From contig QQUM01000144.1 of assembly GCA_008501545.1 (NCBI GenBank), positions 1-9,268 of the forward strand: DNA of 9,268 nt, given 5' to 3'. This stretch comes from Calditrichota bacterium. GTDB lineage: Bacteria > Zhuqueibacterota > Zhuqueibacteria > Zhuqueibacterales > Geothermadaptataceae. The notes beneath the pieces are model-generated. The model saw only the letters and a list, made by a program, of their open reading frames with translations, was not told the origin of the DNA and did not search any database. Positions 1 to 7,532 of this stretch are shown here, in pieces; the stretch's first letter is position 1, and every line of letters begins with the position of its first letter. A program made the position numbers and the translations under genes.

Positions 1-2
1 AA

Positions 3-1247
3 GTCGAGTTTAGTGGAATGGTCGCAAATTTCGGCCTGCGACTCGACCGCTATGATCCAAACGGCGAATTCAGTCCCATGGGTGTCCTCGATTATGCAAC
101 GCTCGGGCTGGCATTTGACCGGGGCAATCCTGTTGAGTATAATGATGTGCACCGCATTCTCGATTATGCAACCAATGCAGAAGCCTACTATGCAGCAGCA
201 GCAGACACTTTCTTCAAAACCACGGCGGAGGCCAAATGGTATCTCAGCCCGCGGGTTGGTGTTTCATTCCCAATAACCGAAGACAGTAAAGTTTACTTCA
301 ATTATGGCCATTTTGTGCAAATTGTCCAAAATGAAGCCATGTATCCCACAACCCTGGATGGAGAAAACGGGCGCGTTCAATGGATGGGCAACCCGCAGTT
401 AGATTTTCAGAAGAGCTACAATTTTGAACTCGGCTACGATCAAAACGTCTTCGATCAGTTCCAATTGCATATAGGCGCCTTCTACAAAGACTACAGTGAT
501 GTCGAGAGCGGTATGGTTTACGCACACTCTGACCAGTCGCTCATTGCGGAATGGGCCGCACAGCGGGAGTACCGTGAAGTGCGCGGATTGGATATTGAAA
601 TTCGGAAGAAATCAGGCCGTTTCTTAACAGGTTTTTTCAATTTGAATATCACCAACAAAAGTGTGAGTGATCTTGAAGTCCCGGGAATTAGTCAGATTCC
701 TGTCATAACCGATGATCCAAACATTGGTACCAATGGCGAATTGCGTGGTGTACCGCGACCGATTGTGGCGGAATTGACACCATATGGTCGTGGATACATC
801 GTTTTTTCCACTCCTCGAAATTGGGGCCCGACCGTAATGAATTACCCCATTTTGCATCGCAGCTCAGCCAGCCTTGGGATTTATTATACCGGGCCTCAGT
901 TGCAAGAACATCCGGATGGCACCTGGCGTGAGCAGCATCCTGATGTTTACTTCCACACGATTCCAAGAATTTCTACCAATTTACGTCTTGGACGGGATTT
1001 TCAAATAAACCAGAGTTCAAGCCTCAGGTTTTATCTTGATATTGGCAATTTATGGGTTTCGAAATACCGAAATATTCCAGGTGGTCAAGCCGGAAAGGAT
1101 TATTACAGCGATCTCTACGCCCAGGGTAAGGAAGATCGATTGGGTACGGAAGAAGTGACCAACAAAGATATTTTAAGAACACACAGTGAAGTCCTTTATG
1201 CTGGCGAATACCGTTCATTTATTCTTGGCATGCGTTTTACATATTAA
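3..1247 (+). CDS. TonB-dependent receptor, C-terminal barrel (5' partial)
   Basis: This is the last 414 residues of an outer membrane TonB-dependent receptor, a family that imports ligands such as iron chelates, vitamins or oligosaccharides using energy passed on by TonB. The frame is open at the left edge, so the first ATG at 18 is not the true start; the signal peptide and plug domain lie upstream. What is visible is barrel: alternating strands such as VANFGLRLDRYDP, LSPRVGVSFPI and KVYFNYGHFVQ, then GNPQLDFQKSYNFELGYDQ and IGAFYKDYSDVESG, which match the usual pattern of the family's distal strands. The protein ends in FILGMRFTY with a C-terminal aromatic residue, as expected for Bam-dependent barrel insertion. 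Ligand cannot be told from this part. It is followed after 45 bp by an exported protein and then a PorV-like protein, probably one operon. Family call is good; specificity unknown. Confidence 0.85.
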   Translation, partial: VEFSGMVANFGLRLDRYDPNGEFSPMGVLDYATLGLAFDRGNPVEYNDVHRILDYATNAEAYYAAAADTFFKTTAEAKWYLSPRVGVSFPITEDSKVYFNYGHFVQIVQNEAMYPTTLDGENGRVQWMGNPQLDFQKSYNFELGYDQNVFDQFQLHIGAFYKDYSDVESGMVYAHSDQSLIAEWAAQREYREVRGLDIEIRKKSGRFLTGFFNLNITNKSVSDLEVPGISQIPVITDDPNIGTNGELRGVPRPIVAELTPYGRGYIVFSTPRNWGPTVMNYPILHRSSASLGIYYTGPQLQEHPDGTWREQHPDVYFHTIPRISTNLRLGRDFQINQSSSLRFYLDIGNLWVSKYRNIPGGQAGKDYYSDLYAQGKEDRLGTEEVTNKDILRTHSEVLYAGEYRSFILGMRFTY

Positions 1248-1283
1248 TCCATTTTGTTGATGATACTCATTGGACGAATAAAC

Positions 1284-1288
1284 GGAGG
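1284..1288 (+). promoter_or_regulatory. Shine-Dalgarno site that fixes the start of the 695-aa protein
   Basis: GGAGG lies 4 nt upstream of the ATG at 1293. The same frame is open back to a TTG at 1254, but that start has no ribosome binding site and would place 13 extra residues before a normal signal peptide. The ATG at 1293 is therefore preferred. Confidence 0.75.
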
Positions 1289-1292
1289 GATT

Positions 1293-3380
1293 ATGTTTGC
1301 GAGAGAGCATTCCCCTTTTTCAAATATATCCAGATTGCTGATTGTCATGATGTTCGGCTGCCTGTTCCTGAGCAGCTTGCTATCCGGACAAGACATAAAA
1401 AGCCACGAAATCGGCCTCTTGTGGGATACGATGTACGCCACCGGGTCAATTCCCGGCTATGCGCCGGTGGATGACCGGTTGACCTATCCAGGTGGGGATT
1501 TCTGGTTACAAACAGGAAAAAATCTTGCAGGTCGCGGTACATGGATAGGTGTCAAGGATTGGACAGATCAGTTTGGCGTATTCCATCCTGTCTACGTCTC
1601 CGAAGGCGGCTATGCCAACGATGAAGCCAATGGCTTTACATTCCCCATATCCAACAAAAAACAAGTCCGGGACCGGCTCCCCAATGTGATTGTTAACGGG
1701 ACGGCTGATGTGCGTATCCTCGATAAACGGGAAAGCAGCACGCGGGCATTCAGCCCCACCGCGGATGAACGAATCGAAACGAAATGGGCAACCAATACCG
1801 GAATCTCTGTTCGTCGCCGCAGTTATGCATTTGCCAACTATAACCACAACAGCTACATCGTTTTGGAATACCAATTCACCAATGACGGCAATGTTGATGG
1901 GAATACAAGCGATAAAGAATTGTCCGGCCAAAATCTGAAAGATGTGTATTTCGGATTCCAGTATTACATGATTCCAGGTGGCGATCGTGGTCATCCGCAG
2001 GTTGATGAGCATGATGATTGGGCTGAATACTACGGCAACCAGCCTGGCGATTCACTGCGTGGGTTACTTTTTCTCTACGATGGCGATTCCAAAGTGAAAA
2101 CCTATGACGATATCGGAGATCCCGACCAGTTTACGGGTGAGTTCCTGTCACCACAATATCCGGGTATTGGTGTTCTGCATGCTGATACAGACTACGATAA
2201 CCAGATTGATGATCCCAACCAACCATCCACCATTGAAATCAAACCGCAGGTTCGCTTCAAATCTTACACAAAAGGCAGTACCGAAGGTGAAATGTACGAG
2301 GAACTCAGCTCCGGAAATCTATCTCAAGGTACTGTCGGCGTTTCACCCAATCCTTATGATTCCGATGTACGGCAGCCGATTGCATTGCTTTCCTTCGGCC
2401 CTTACGATCTGCCGCCCGGCGAAAGCATCAACATCGTGCTTTACGAAGCCGTCGGCGCTATTTCAAAGAAACAAGCGATCCAGGCGGGTCGGGAATGGAA
2501 GGATGGCACGTTGTCTTTTGATGGAAAAACCGGTGACGAAGCGAAAAACGCACTCATAGCGACCGGGCGTGATTCACTTTTTATGCATGCATCCCGCGCT
2601 GAGTTTGCATGGCAAATCGAACTGAAGAACATTCCTACGCCACCCCCATCGCCAAACCTGACGTTGACTTCCGGACCTGGACGTATTGAACTAAGTTGGG
2701 TAACTGGCGATGACCCGGAAAATCCACACCCCGGAGATGACGATTTTGCAGGTTACCGCGTCTACCGTTCTGATCGACCCAATGACAACCTTTATACGAT
2801 GATCTGGGAATGTGGTGGTAATTCCGGCGTTGAACTAACCAACGAATATTGGGACTTCAATGTCGAGCGCGGTAAAAATTATTATTATTATGTGACCAGC
2901 TACGATGATGGTTCGGACAACACTACCGGGCTTTTTCCCGGGCAGTCTCTCGAATCGAGTCCATTTTATAATCGCAATTCCGAATTGGGTGCCACGGCGG
3001 CCGTCCCACCTGCAACAAATATGGATTCAGTTCTTGTTGTGCCAAATCCCTATCACCTGCAAGGACTGGCTTATGGGGGCACATTTCAGGAAGATTATCT
3101 TGAAACGCTGCGTCCTGAAGACCAGCTGTCCTTTGTCGGACTGCCTGCCAAAGCAATCATTCGAATATTTACGGTGAACGGCAATCTTGTCGAAACAATC
3201 CAGCACCCGAATCCGCAAAATCCCAATTCCATTCCCGGTTCTGCAGATGAAACCTGGTATCAGATTTCAAGCAGTTACCAGACGATAAAATCCGGGGTCT
3301 ATTTCTTCTACGTTGAGGGGTGGGACCGTGATGGGAAACCACTTGGTTCGACCAGTGGCAAATTCGTGATAATAAGATAA
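1293..3380 (+). CDS. exported protein with FnIII-like domain and C-terminal sorting-like domain, function unknown
   Basis: A 695-residue protein of unknown function. Residues 1 to about 33 form a signal peptide: basic and polar start, then LLIVMMFGCLFLSSLL, with cleavage likely near SGQ. Residues about 35-450 form a large region I cannot assign to a family; it is rich in Asp, Gly and aromatic residues, as in secreted beta-rich proteins. Residues about 452-545 look like a fibronectin type III domain (PNLTLTSGPGRIELSW early, DFAGYRVYRSD mid, YYYYVTSYDDG late). Residues about 578-695 resemble the C-terminal FlgD-like/type IX secretion sorting region (VPNPYHLQG, IRIFTVNGNLVETI, GVYFFYVEG, GKFVIIR). 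It lies between a TonB receptor and a PorV-like gene, with 18 bp to the latter. A surface-exposed partner of the receptor, in the manner of SusD, is an inference from position only; no SusD similarity is visible. Confidence 0.75.
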   Translation: MFAREHSPFSNISRLLIVMMFGCLFLSSLLSGQDIKSHEIGLLWDTMYATGSIPGYAPVDDRLTYPGGDFWLQTGKNLAGRGTWIGVKDWTDQFGVFHPVYVSEGGYANDEANGFTFPISNKKQVRDRLPNVIVNGTADVRILDKRESSTRAFSPTADERIETKWATNTGISVRRRSYAFANYNHNSYIVLEYQFTNDGNVDGNTSDKELSGQNLKDVYFGFQYYMIPGGDRGHPQVDEHDDWAEYYGNQPGDSLRGLLFLYDGDSKVKTYDDIGDPDQFTGEFLSPQYPGIGVLHADTDYDNQIDDPNQPSTIEIKPQVRFKSYTKGSTEGEMYEELSSGNLSQGTVGVSPNPYDSDVRQPIALLSFGPYDLPPGESINIVLYEAVGAISKKQAIQAGREWKDGTLSFDGKTGDEAKNALIATGRDSLFMHASRAEFAWQIELKNIPTPPPSPNLTLTSGPGRIELSWVTGDDPENPHPGDDDFAGYRVYRSDRPNDNLYTMIWECGGNSGVELTNEYWDFNVERGKNYYYYVTSYDDGSDNTTGLFPGQSLESSPFYNRNSELGATAAVPPATNMDSVLVVPNPYHLQGLAYGGTFQEDYLETLRPEDQLSFVGLPAKAIIRIFTVNGNLVETIQHPNPQNPNSIPGSADETWYQISSSYQTIKSGVYFFYVEGWDRDGKPLGSTSGKFVIIR

Positions 3381-3388
3381 GCGAGAAT

Positions 3389-3393
3389 GGAGG
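3389..3393 (+). promoter_or_regulatory. Shine-Dalgarno site that fixes the start of the PorV-like gene
   Basis: GGAGG lies 5 nt before the ATG at 3399. An in-frame ATG at 3387 overlaps this site and would add only MEAK before a normal signal peptide, so 3399 is the likely start. Confidence 0.75.
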
Positions 3394-3398
3394 CAAAA

Positions 3399-4433
3399 AT
3401 GAAACATAAAGCAAGTTTGATATGTGCGCTGATTCTCGCTATCATAATGCTTGATTTCGGTTCAGCAACGGCACAAAAAAAGAAAGTCGCCCAAAGTGGA
3501 ATGACCTATCTCAATATCAGTTTGAGTGCACGCCAAAGCGGAATGGGAAATGCCAGTGTCGCCTCGGTAAATGGCGAACAAGGGCTTTTCTACAATCCAG
3601 GTGCAATTACACAACTCGAGGATTTCACGATCGTTATCAACCAGGTAAATTGGTTGGTGGATACACACGTTTATGGCTTGGGCGCGATTCTGCCGTTCGG
3701 CAGTTGGGGAACACTTGGTTTGGATGTTGTTTATATGGATTATGGCACCATTATCGGTACACAACGGGTGGATAAAAGTGTTGATGACCGTGGATACATC
3801 ACCACCGGGGATATTGGCGTCGAAGATTATGCCATTGGGATAACGTATGCATATGCAGTCAATGACCGGTTCTCGTTCGGGACGAAGTTGAAAATCGCTC
3901 ATGAATCGCTCGGGCATGCTGACTATGCCGTCGATGTGATCGATGAAGAAAATGATCTGTTTGTTTATGAAAACAAGGAATGGAAACTGAATCAATGGGG
4001 GATTGATTTTGGTGGCTATTACGATACTGGCTACCGCAGTCTGGTGTTTGCTGTCGCTTTTCAAAACTTCTCCCGTGATATGGTTTACTGGACGGAGAAA
4101 TTTCAAATGCCCCTCGTACTCAAAATGGGACTGGCAGCGGATTTGAATCAGTTGATGGACTTTGGCCTCAACGATATACAAATCAACACATCCGTTGATG
4201 CTATGCACCCAATAGATTACACCGAACAAGTCAATTTGGGTGGTGAACTTGTCTACAAAAATCGTTTTGCATTGCGTTCAGGATACCAGTTTAATCAGGA
4301 TACCGAGAATTTGAGCTTCGGTTTTGGGATCAATTTCCGCTACTCCGGAACTGCGGCGCATCTTGATTATTCTTTCACACAAGCAGAATATTTTGAAGAT
4401 ATAAACCGCTTCAGTTTAAGTTTTTCATTTTAA
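3399..4433 (+). CDS. PorV/PorQ-family outer membrane beta-barrel protein
   Basis: A 344-residue outer membrane protein. Residues 1-26 are a signal peptide (two Lys, then LICALILAIIML, cleavage near SATAQ). The mature start, with LNISLSARQSGMGNASVAS followed by GEQGLFYNPGAI, is the signature of the PorV/PorQ (UPF0164-like) family, which is related in fold to FadL barrels. Many amphipathic strands follow, such as WGTLGLDVVYMDYG, YAIGITYAYAV and RSLVFAVAFQNFS, and the chain ends in FSLSFSF with a C-terminal Phe. In Bacteroidota, PorV shuttles type IX secretion cargo from the translocon to the attachment complex; many FCB genomes also carry paralogues of unknown role beside TonB receptors, which this gene's context fits better. 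It begins 18 bp after the preceding gene and so is probably cotranscribed with it. Confidence 0.8.
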   Translation: MKHKASLICALILAIIMLDFGSATAQKKKVAQSGMTYLNISLSARQSGMGNASVASVNGEQGLFYNPGAITQLEDFTIVINQVNWLVDTHVYGLGAILPFGSWGTLGLDVVYMDYGTIIGTQRVDKSVDDRGYITTGDIGVEDYAIGITYAYAVNDRFSFGTKLKIAHESLGHADYAVDVIDEENDLFVYENKEWKLNQWGIDFGGYYDTGYRSLVFAVAFQNFSRDMVYWTEKFQMPLVLKMGLAADLNQLMDFGLNDIQINTSVDAMHPIDYTEQVNLGGELVYKNRFALRSGYQFNQDTENLSFGFGINFRYSGTAAHLDYSFTQAEYFEDINRFSLSFSF

Positions 4434-4614
4434 AATATTTATTGAATCCAATATAAGTCGCGTTTTAACTGGATACAAAACAACTATTAATTGCTCATGT
4501 TTCAGCAGTGAATGCAGGTGCCATGATATTGATAATGTCATTCTCCAAAAAAATGTTACGCACAAGTCAACACTGCCGTTTGCATGAAATAAACCCTATC
4601 ACCAGGAGGAATGT
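4434..4614 (+). other. 181-bp intergenic stretch, no gene; probable promoter region
   Basis: No coding frame, RNA gene or strong hairpin is visible. The gap is far longer than the 18-45 bp gaps upstream and precedes a gene with its own strong ribosome binding site, so a promoter for the next gene probably lies here. I found no -35/-10 pair or TAnnTTTG-type box good enough to name. AGGAGG at 4604-4609, 5 nt before the ATG at 4615, is the ribosome binding site and favours that start over the out-of-frame ATG at 4611. Confidence 0.45.
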
Positions 4615-5775
4615 ATGAAAAATGCTACAAAGTGGAGTTTCGTTATTCTTGTACTTGGCGTGTTTCTGTCTGCCGGATTAGCCGCACAGACTCCGACAGC
4701 CGATTACCTGTATTGGGAAGATAATTTCAATGATACGGCAACCGATCCAAATTTATGGGAAAATGTTGGCTGGTTCTACTATGGCCCGGGCGATGGCCTT
4801 GTTGGGCAGGAAGTCAGGCAGGAAAATGATGAAGCTTATATTTTGCAGGGTAATTTTGGCGGCCTGGTAGGCGCAGGCCTTATCGAAACGAATGGTTTTG
4901 CAAAAATGGATACGGCTGATGAAGCTGCGACAAAAGCCTTGTTGGTTGCAAATAATTATAGCCACCCGAATCAGGTTATCCAATGTCGCTTAAACCTTGA
5001 GAAAATGAAAGCAACATCCTGGTTTGTTCTCGCAACCCGTATGGAGCAAACGAATCCAGATGAAAGCCTGCCAGATGCAGATCCAACAGAAGAAGCCGCT
5101 TACGTTTTGCATTTGAATCCAGTATCAGATGTTGTTCAATTTGCCAAATATGATACGACTGAGTACAATCTATTAAGCCCGACAAATTTCCAGGACATTG
5201 CAACCTTGTCCGATATCGATCTCGAGTTGAATGTTTGGTACTGGATCAAATTTTATCTTAACGAAGGTGACCTTAAGCTGAAAATTTGGGAAGGTGATGC
5301 ATCAGATGAACCGGATGAGTGGCTTTTGGAAGCAACCGATGATACAGCGCGGGTAGCAGGGAAATATACGATGTTTGCGATAATGGGACCACCACCGGGT
5401 ACGGACGATGATAAAGATATCTTTCGTGTTGATGACATCTCAGTCAGTGGTTTTGTACCACTTACTGCAGTCAAAGCTGAAGATGATTTACTGCCGAATG
5501 AATTTGCCTTGGGCAATAACTATCCGAATCCATTCAATCCGGAAACGACAATCAACTTCTCACTCGAGAAGTCTGAGCATGTAACGCTGCGGATCTACAA
5601 CGCCACAGGTCAGCTCGTACGTACATTGGTGAATGAACAAATGAACGCTGGCGAATGGAAAATAAACTTCAACGGCCTTGATGGCTATGGCCGTCGTTTG
5701 AGCAGTGGCGTTTATTTCTATCAATTACGCAATGCCACACAGCAAATCACCAGGAAAATGGTGCTTTTGAAATAG
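4615..5775 (+). CDS. secreted LamG-like protein with type A C-terminal sorting domain
   Basis: A 386-residue secreted protein. Residues 1-25 are a signal peptide (MKNATKWSF then VILVLGVFLSAGLAA). Residues about 30-280 read like a concanavalin/LamG-type jelly roll: EDNFNDTATDPNLWENVGW at the start, an NVWYWIKFYLNEGDLKLKIW strand pair, and FRVDDISVSGF at the end, the usual close of such domains. Residues about 293-386 form a type A sorting domain of the type IX secretion family: LPNEFALGNNYPNPFNPET, then TLRIYNATGQLVRTLV, GVYFYQL and TRKMVLLK. It would be exported through the inner membrane by Sec, then through the outer membrane, and anchored or released at the surface. Binding of a carbohydrate is plausible for the fold but not shown; no catalytic residues were recognised. 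It stands alone between a 181-bp gap and a terminator. Confidence 0.78.
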   Translation: MKNATKWSFVILVLGVFLSAGLAAQTPTADYLYWEDNFNDTATDPNLWENVGWFYYGPGDGLVGQEVRQENDEAYILQGNFGGLVGAGLIETNGFAKMDTADEAATKALLVANNYSHPNQVIQCRLNLEKMKATSWFVLATRMEQTNPDESLPDADPTEEAAYVLHLNPVSDVVQFAKYDTTEYNLLSPTNFQDIATLSDIDLELNVWYWIKFYLNEGDLKLKIWEGDASDEPDEWLLEATDDTARVAGKYTMFAIMGPPPGTDDDKDIFRVDDISVSGFVPLTAVKAEDDLLPNEFALGNNYPNPFNPETTINFSLEKSEHVTLRIYNATGQLVRTLVNEQMNAGEWKINFNGLDGYGRRLSSGVYFYQLRNATQQITRKMVLLK

Positions 5776-5788
5776 GAAAATCAATAAT

Positions 5789-5864
5789 CAATATTCAATA
5801 CACAATATCCAAGGTCCAAATAAAATGAAACAATTGGAAATTGGATATTGAGTGTTGGATGTTG
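5789..5864. repeat. imperfect 24-bp inverted repeat (degenerate intergenic repeat)
   Basis: Arms 5789-5812 and 5841-5864 enclose a 28-nt loop. Twenty of 24 positions pair by Watson-Crick rules, centred on CAATATCCAA/TTGGATATTG. Three of the other four would be G-U pairs in the + strand transcript, and one is an A-A mismatch. It lies 13 bp after the stop of the LamG-like gene and before the terminator. It may be a dispersed intergenic repeat or a 3'-end RNA structure; the sequence alone does not decide. Confidence 0.6.
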
Positions 5865-5916
5865 GGTGTTGTACCAGCCGAATTTACCAGTATTCGGGCA
5901 GAGCTAAAATCTAAGC

Positions 5917-5954
5917 AAAACCTTTCAGGTTTGCCAAACCTGAAAGGTTTTTTT
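5917..5954 (+). terminator. rho-independent terminator or REP-like hairpin
   Basis: A perfect 16-bp stem, AAAACCTTTCAGGTTT at 5917-5932 paired with 5936-5951, closes on a 3-nt GCC loop. The right arm runs into a T-tract (TTTTTTT over 5948-5954). This is a strong intrinsic terminator for the gene ending at 5775. The left arm begins with A-residues, so the structure could also work for transcription from the other side. The sequence is a near-perfect palindrome of a kind I associate with dispersed repeats in Bacteroidota-like genomes; that link is from memory. Confidence 0.75.
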
Positions 5955-6023
5955 CGGCTAATCGAATGGATTCAATAGATGCACTCATTCCAGAAACAAC
6001 AATTCTACTCATCTTTGGGACAT

Positions 6024-7187
6024 ATGAATACAAAATTTTCAATACTTCTTTTTATTCTCTTTTTCGAATTTCCGTTAATCAAAGCGCAGAACATAAGCGG
6101 TTCCAAACTCATCTTTCCACCACAGGAAAAACACGTGCACAGCAGCAGCATCGTCGAATGCCCCGATGGCAGCCTGCTTGCATGCTGGTTTGAAGGATCG
6201 GGAGAACGCACGGCGAACGACGTGCGTATTCGTGGCGCACGGCTGGCCAAAGGGCAGCTGCAGTGGAGCCCTGTTTTCGAGATGGCTGATACACCCAATT
6301 ATCCTGATTGCAATCCAATCCTGTATCTTGACAACAAAGACCGTCTAGTACTTATGTGGATTGTGGTTGTGGGAAACCAATGGGAAGGCTCGATGCTGCG
6401 ATACCGTATTTCCACGGATTACATGCAATCGGGGCCGCCGAAGTGGCAGTGGCAGGATCTTCTCTTATTGAAAAACAACGATACATTTCAGGAAGAAGTG
6501 AAAAAAGGCTTTAAAGCTTTACCGGACAAAGACCTTGCGTGGGCTGCCTACGCACCGAAATATGAACGGATGTTGGTCGCAGCAGCAGGAGATCCCATAA
6601 AACGTGAAACCGGTTGGATGACCCGTATTGCACCAACCTATTTGCCATCTGGCAGAATTTTGCTGCCGCTTTATTCCGATGGCTATAATTTTTCGCTGGT
6701 GGCTATTTCTGATGATAACGGCCAGACCTGGTTCCCATCAGCGCCTATCGTTGGCAAGGGAAACGTGCAGCCAGTCATTTTACGGAGAAAATCAGGTGAG
6801 TTGGTCGCCTACATGCGTGATAATGGTGATCCACCCGGACGGATCATGGTGAGCACATCGCATAACGATGGCATGCACTGGACACCAGCTTTGGATTCGA
6901 ATTTACCGAATCCCGGCGCCAGCGTGACCGGATTGGTTCTTCAAGACGGACGCTGGTGTCTCATTTACAACGACACCGAAGACGGGCGACATAACCTGAC
7001 AATGGCTTTTTCGAATGATGAAGGCAAGAGCTGGCAGCGCAGGGAAATCCTTGAAGAGTCGGCAAGAGATAAAGGGAGTTTTGCCTACCCGGCAATTATT
7101 CAGTCAAATGATGGAACCGTACATATCACGTATACCTGGCGCAGGGAAAAGAAGAGTATAAAACACGTGACGATGGGTGTGGATTAA
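6024..7187 (+). CDS. secreted BNR/Asp-box sialidase-family protein
   Basis: A 387-residue six-bladed-propeller-type protein of the BNR/sialidase superfamily (Pfam BNR_2-like, predicted neuraminidase group). Residues 1-22 are a signal peptide (MNTKFSILLFILFFEFPLIKAQ region), so the product is periplasmic or secreted. The ATG at 6024 is chosen because the upstream ATG at 5979 would put 15 polar residues before the signal peptide; neither start has a clear Shine-Dalgarno site. Three Asp boxes (SxDxGxxW) are visible: SDDNGQTW at 229-236, SHNDGMHW at 279-286 and SNDEGKSW at 330-337. The first blade carries HSSSIVECPDGSLLACWFEG. I do not see the FRIP motif of classical GH33 sialidases, so cleavage of sialic acid is not assured; another exo-glycosidase or lyase activity is possible. 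It is followed by repeats and a transposase, then a GH2 gene, suggesting a glycan-degrading locus. Confidence 0.75.
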   Translation: MNTKFSILLFILFFEFPLIKAQNISGSKLIFPPQEKHVHSSSIVECPDGSLLACWFEGSGERTANDVRIRGARLAKGQLQWSPVFEMADTPNYPDCNPILYLDNKDRLVLMWIVVVGNQWEGSMLRYRISTDYMQSGPPKWQWQDLLLLKNNDTFQEEVKKGFKALPDKDLAWAAYAPKYERMLVAAAGDPIKRETGWMTRIAPTYLPSGRILLPLYSDGYNFSLVAISDDNGQTWFPSAPIVGKGNVQPVILRRKSGELVAYMRDNGDPPGRIMVSTSHNDGMHWTPALDSNLPNPGASVTGLVLQDGRWCLIYNDTEDGRHNLTMAFSNDEGKSWQRREILEESARDKGSFAYPAIIQSNDGTVHITYTWRREKKSIKHVTMGVD

Positions 7188-7196
7188 GAGAAACCA

Positions 7197-7499
7197 TCAC
7201 TCGGCGGGACGCCTTCGTTCTAGATCCATTGAGAACTAAAGCGAAGGCGTCCCGGCGACCAAAACTAAAGCGAAGGCGTCCCGGCGACCAAAACTAAAGC
7301 GAAGGCGTCCCGGCGACCAAAACTAAAGCGAAGGCGTCCCGGCGACCAAAACTAAAGCGAAGGCGTGTCCCGGCGACCAAAACTAAAGCGAAGGCGTCCC
7401 GGCGACCAAAACTAAAGCGAAGGCGTGTCCCGGCGACCAAAACTAAAGCGAAGGCGTTCCGGCGACCAAAACTAGAGCGAAGGCGTCCCGCCGAGCGGA
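7197..7499. repeat. element A: inverted ends enclosing a nine-unit 29/31-bp tandem array
   Basis: This fills most of the 345-bp gap between the sialidase-like gene and the transposase gene. The left end (7200-7223) and right end (7472-7495) are inverted repeats with one mismatch in 24. Each end holds the small hairpin GGCGGGACGCC or its complement. From 7235 nine units follow, beginning at 7235, 7264, 7293, 7322, 7351, 7382, 7411, 7442 and 7471. Most are 29 bp; the units at 7351 and 7411 are 31 bp with an extra GT. The interior units read GGCGTCCCGGCGACC, which spoils the GGCG-TCC-CGCC hairpin that is intact in the final unit. Positions 7321-7380 and 7381-7440 are identical. There are no unique spacers, so it is not CRISPR. 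It is likely a REP-like cluster belonging to the neighbouring transposase. Confidence 0.88.
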
Positions 7500-7532
7500 A
7501 TATCGCTGGAAAATGAAATCACTACAAAGCCT

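Noticed and set aside
188..203. Short GCA triplet run
   Set aside because: It simply encodes a short Ala run in the TonB receptor barrel and is too short to count as a microsatellite.
1506..2012. 168-codon open frame on the minus strand
   Set aside because: It is antisense to the 695-aa exported protein and shows no recognisable motif or ribosome site.
2104..2559. 151-codon + strand frame inside the 695-aa gene
   Set aside because: It is an alternative-frame shadow without a protein-like pattern, while the overlapping frame is continuous over 2 kb.
3462..4229. 255-codon open frame on the minus strand
   Set aside because: It lies wholly within the PorV-like gene in antisense, has no family resemblance, and the + strand frame has a signal peptide, ribosome site and barrel pattern.
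4491..4558. Candidate promoter hexamers (TTGCTC, TTGATA) before the LamG-like gene
   Set aside because: No partner -10 box with acceptable sequence lies at 16-18 bp, so a specific promoter call is not supported.
5966..6193. 75-codon + strand frame overlapping the sialidase-like start
   Set aside because: It overlaps the signal peptide and first blade of the sialidase-like gene in another frame and has no ribosome site or family match.
7235..7499. Possible CRISPR array because of about 29-bp repeats
   Set aside because: The units abut directly with no unique spacers, and no cas genes are present. It is a tandem repeat.
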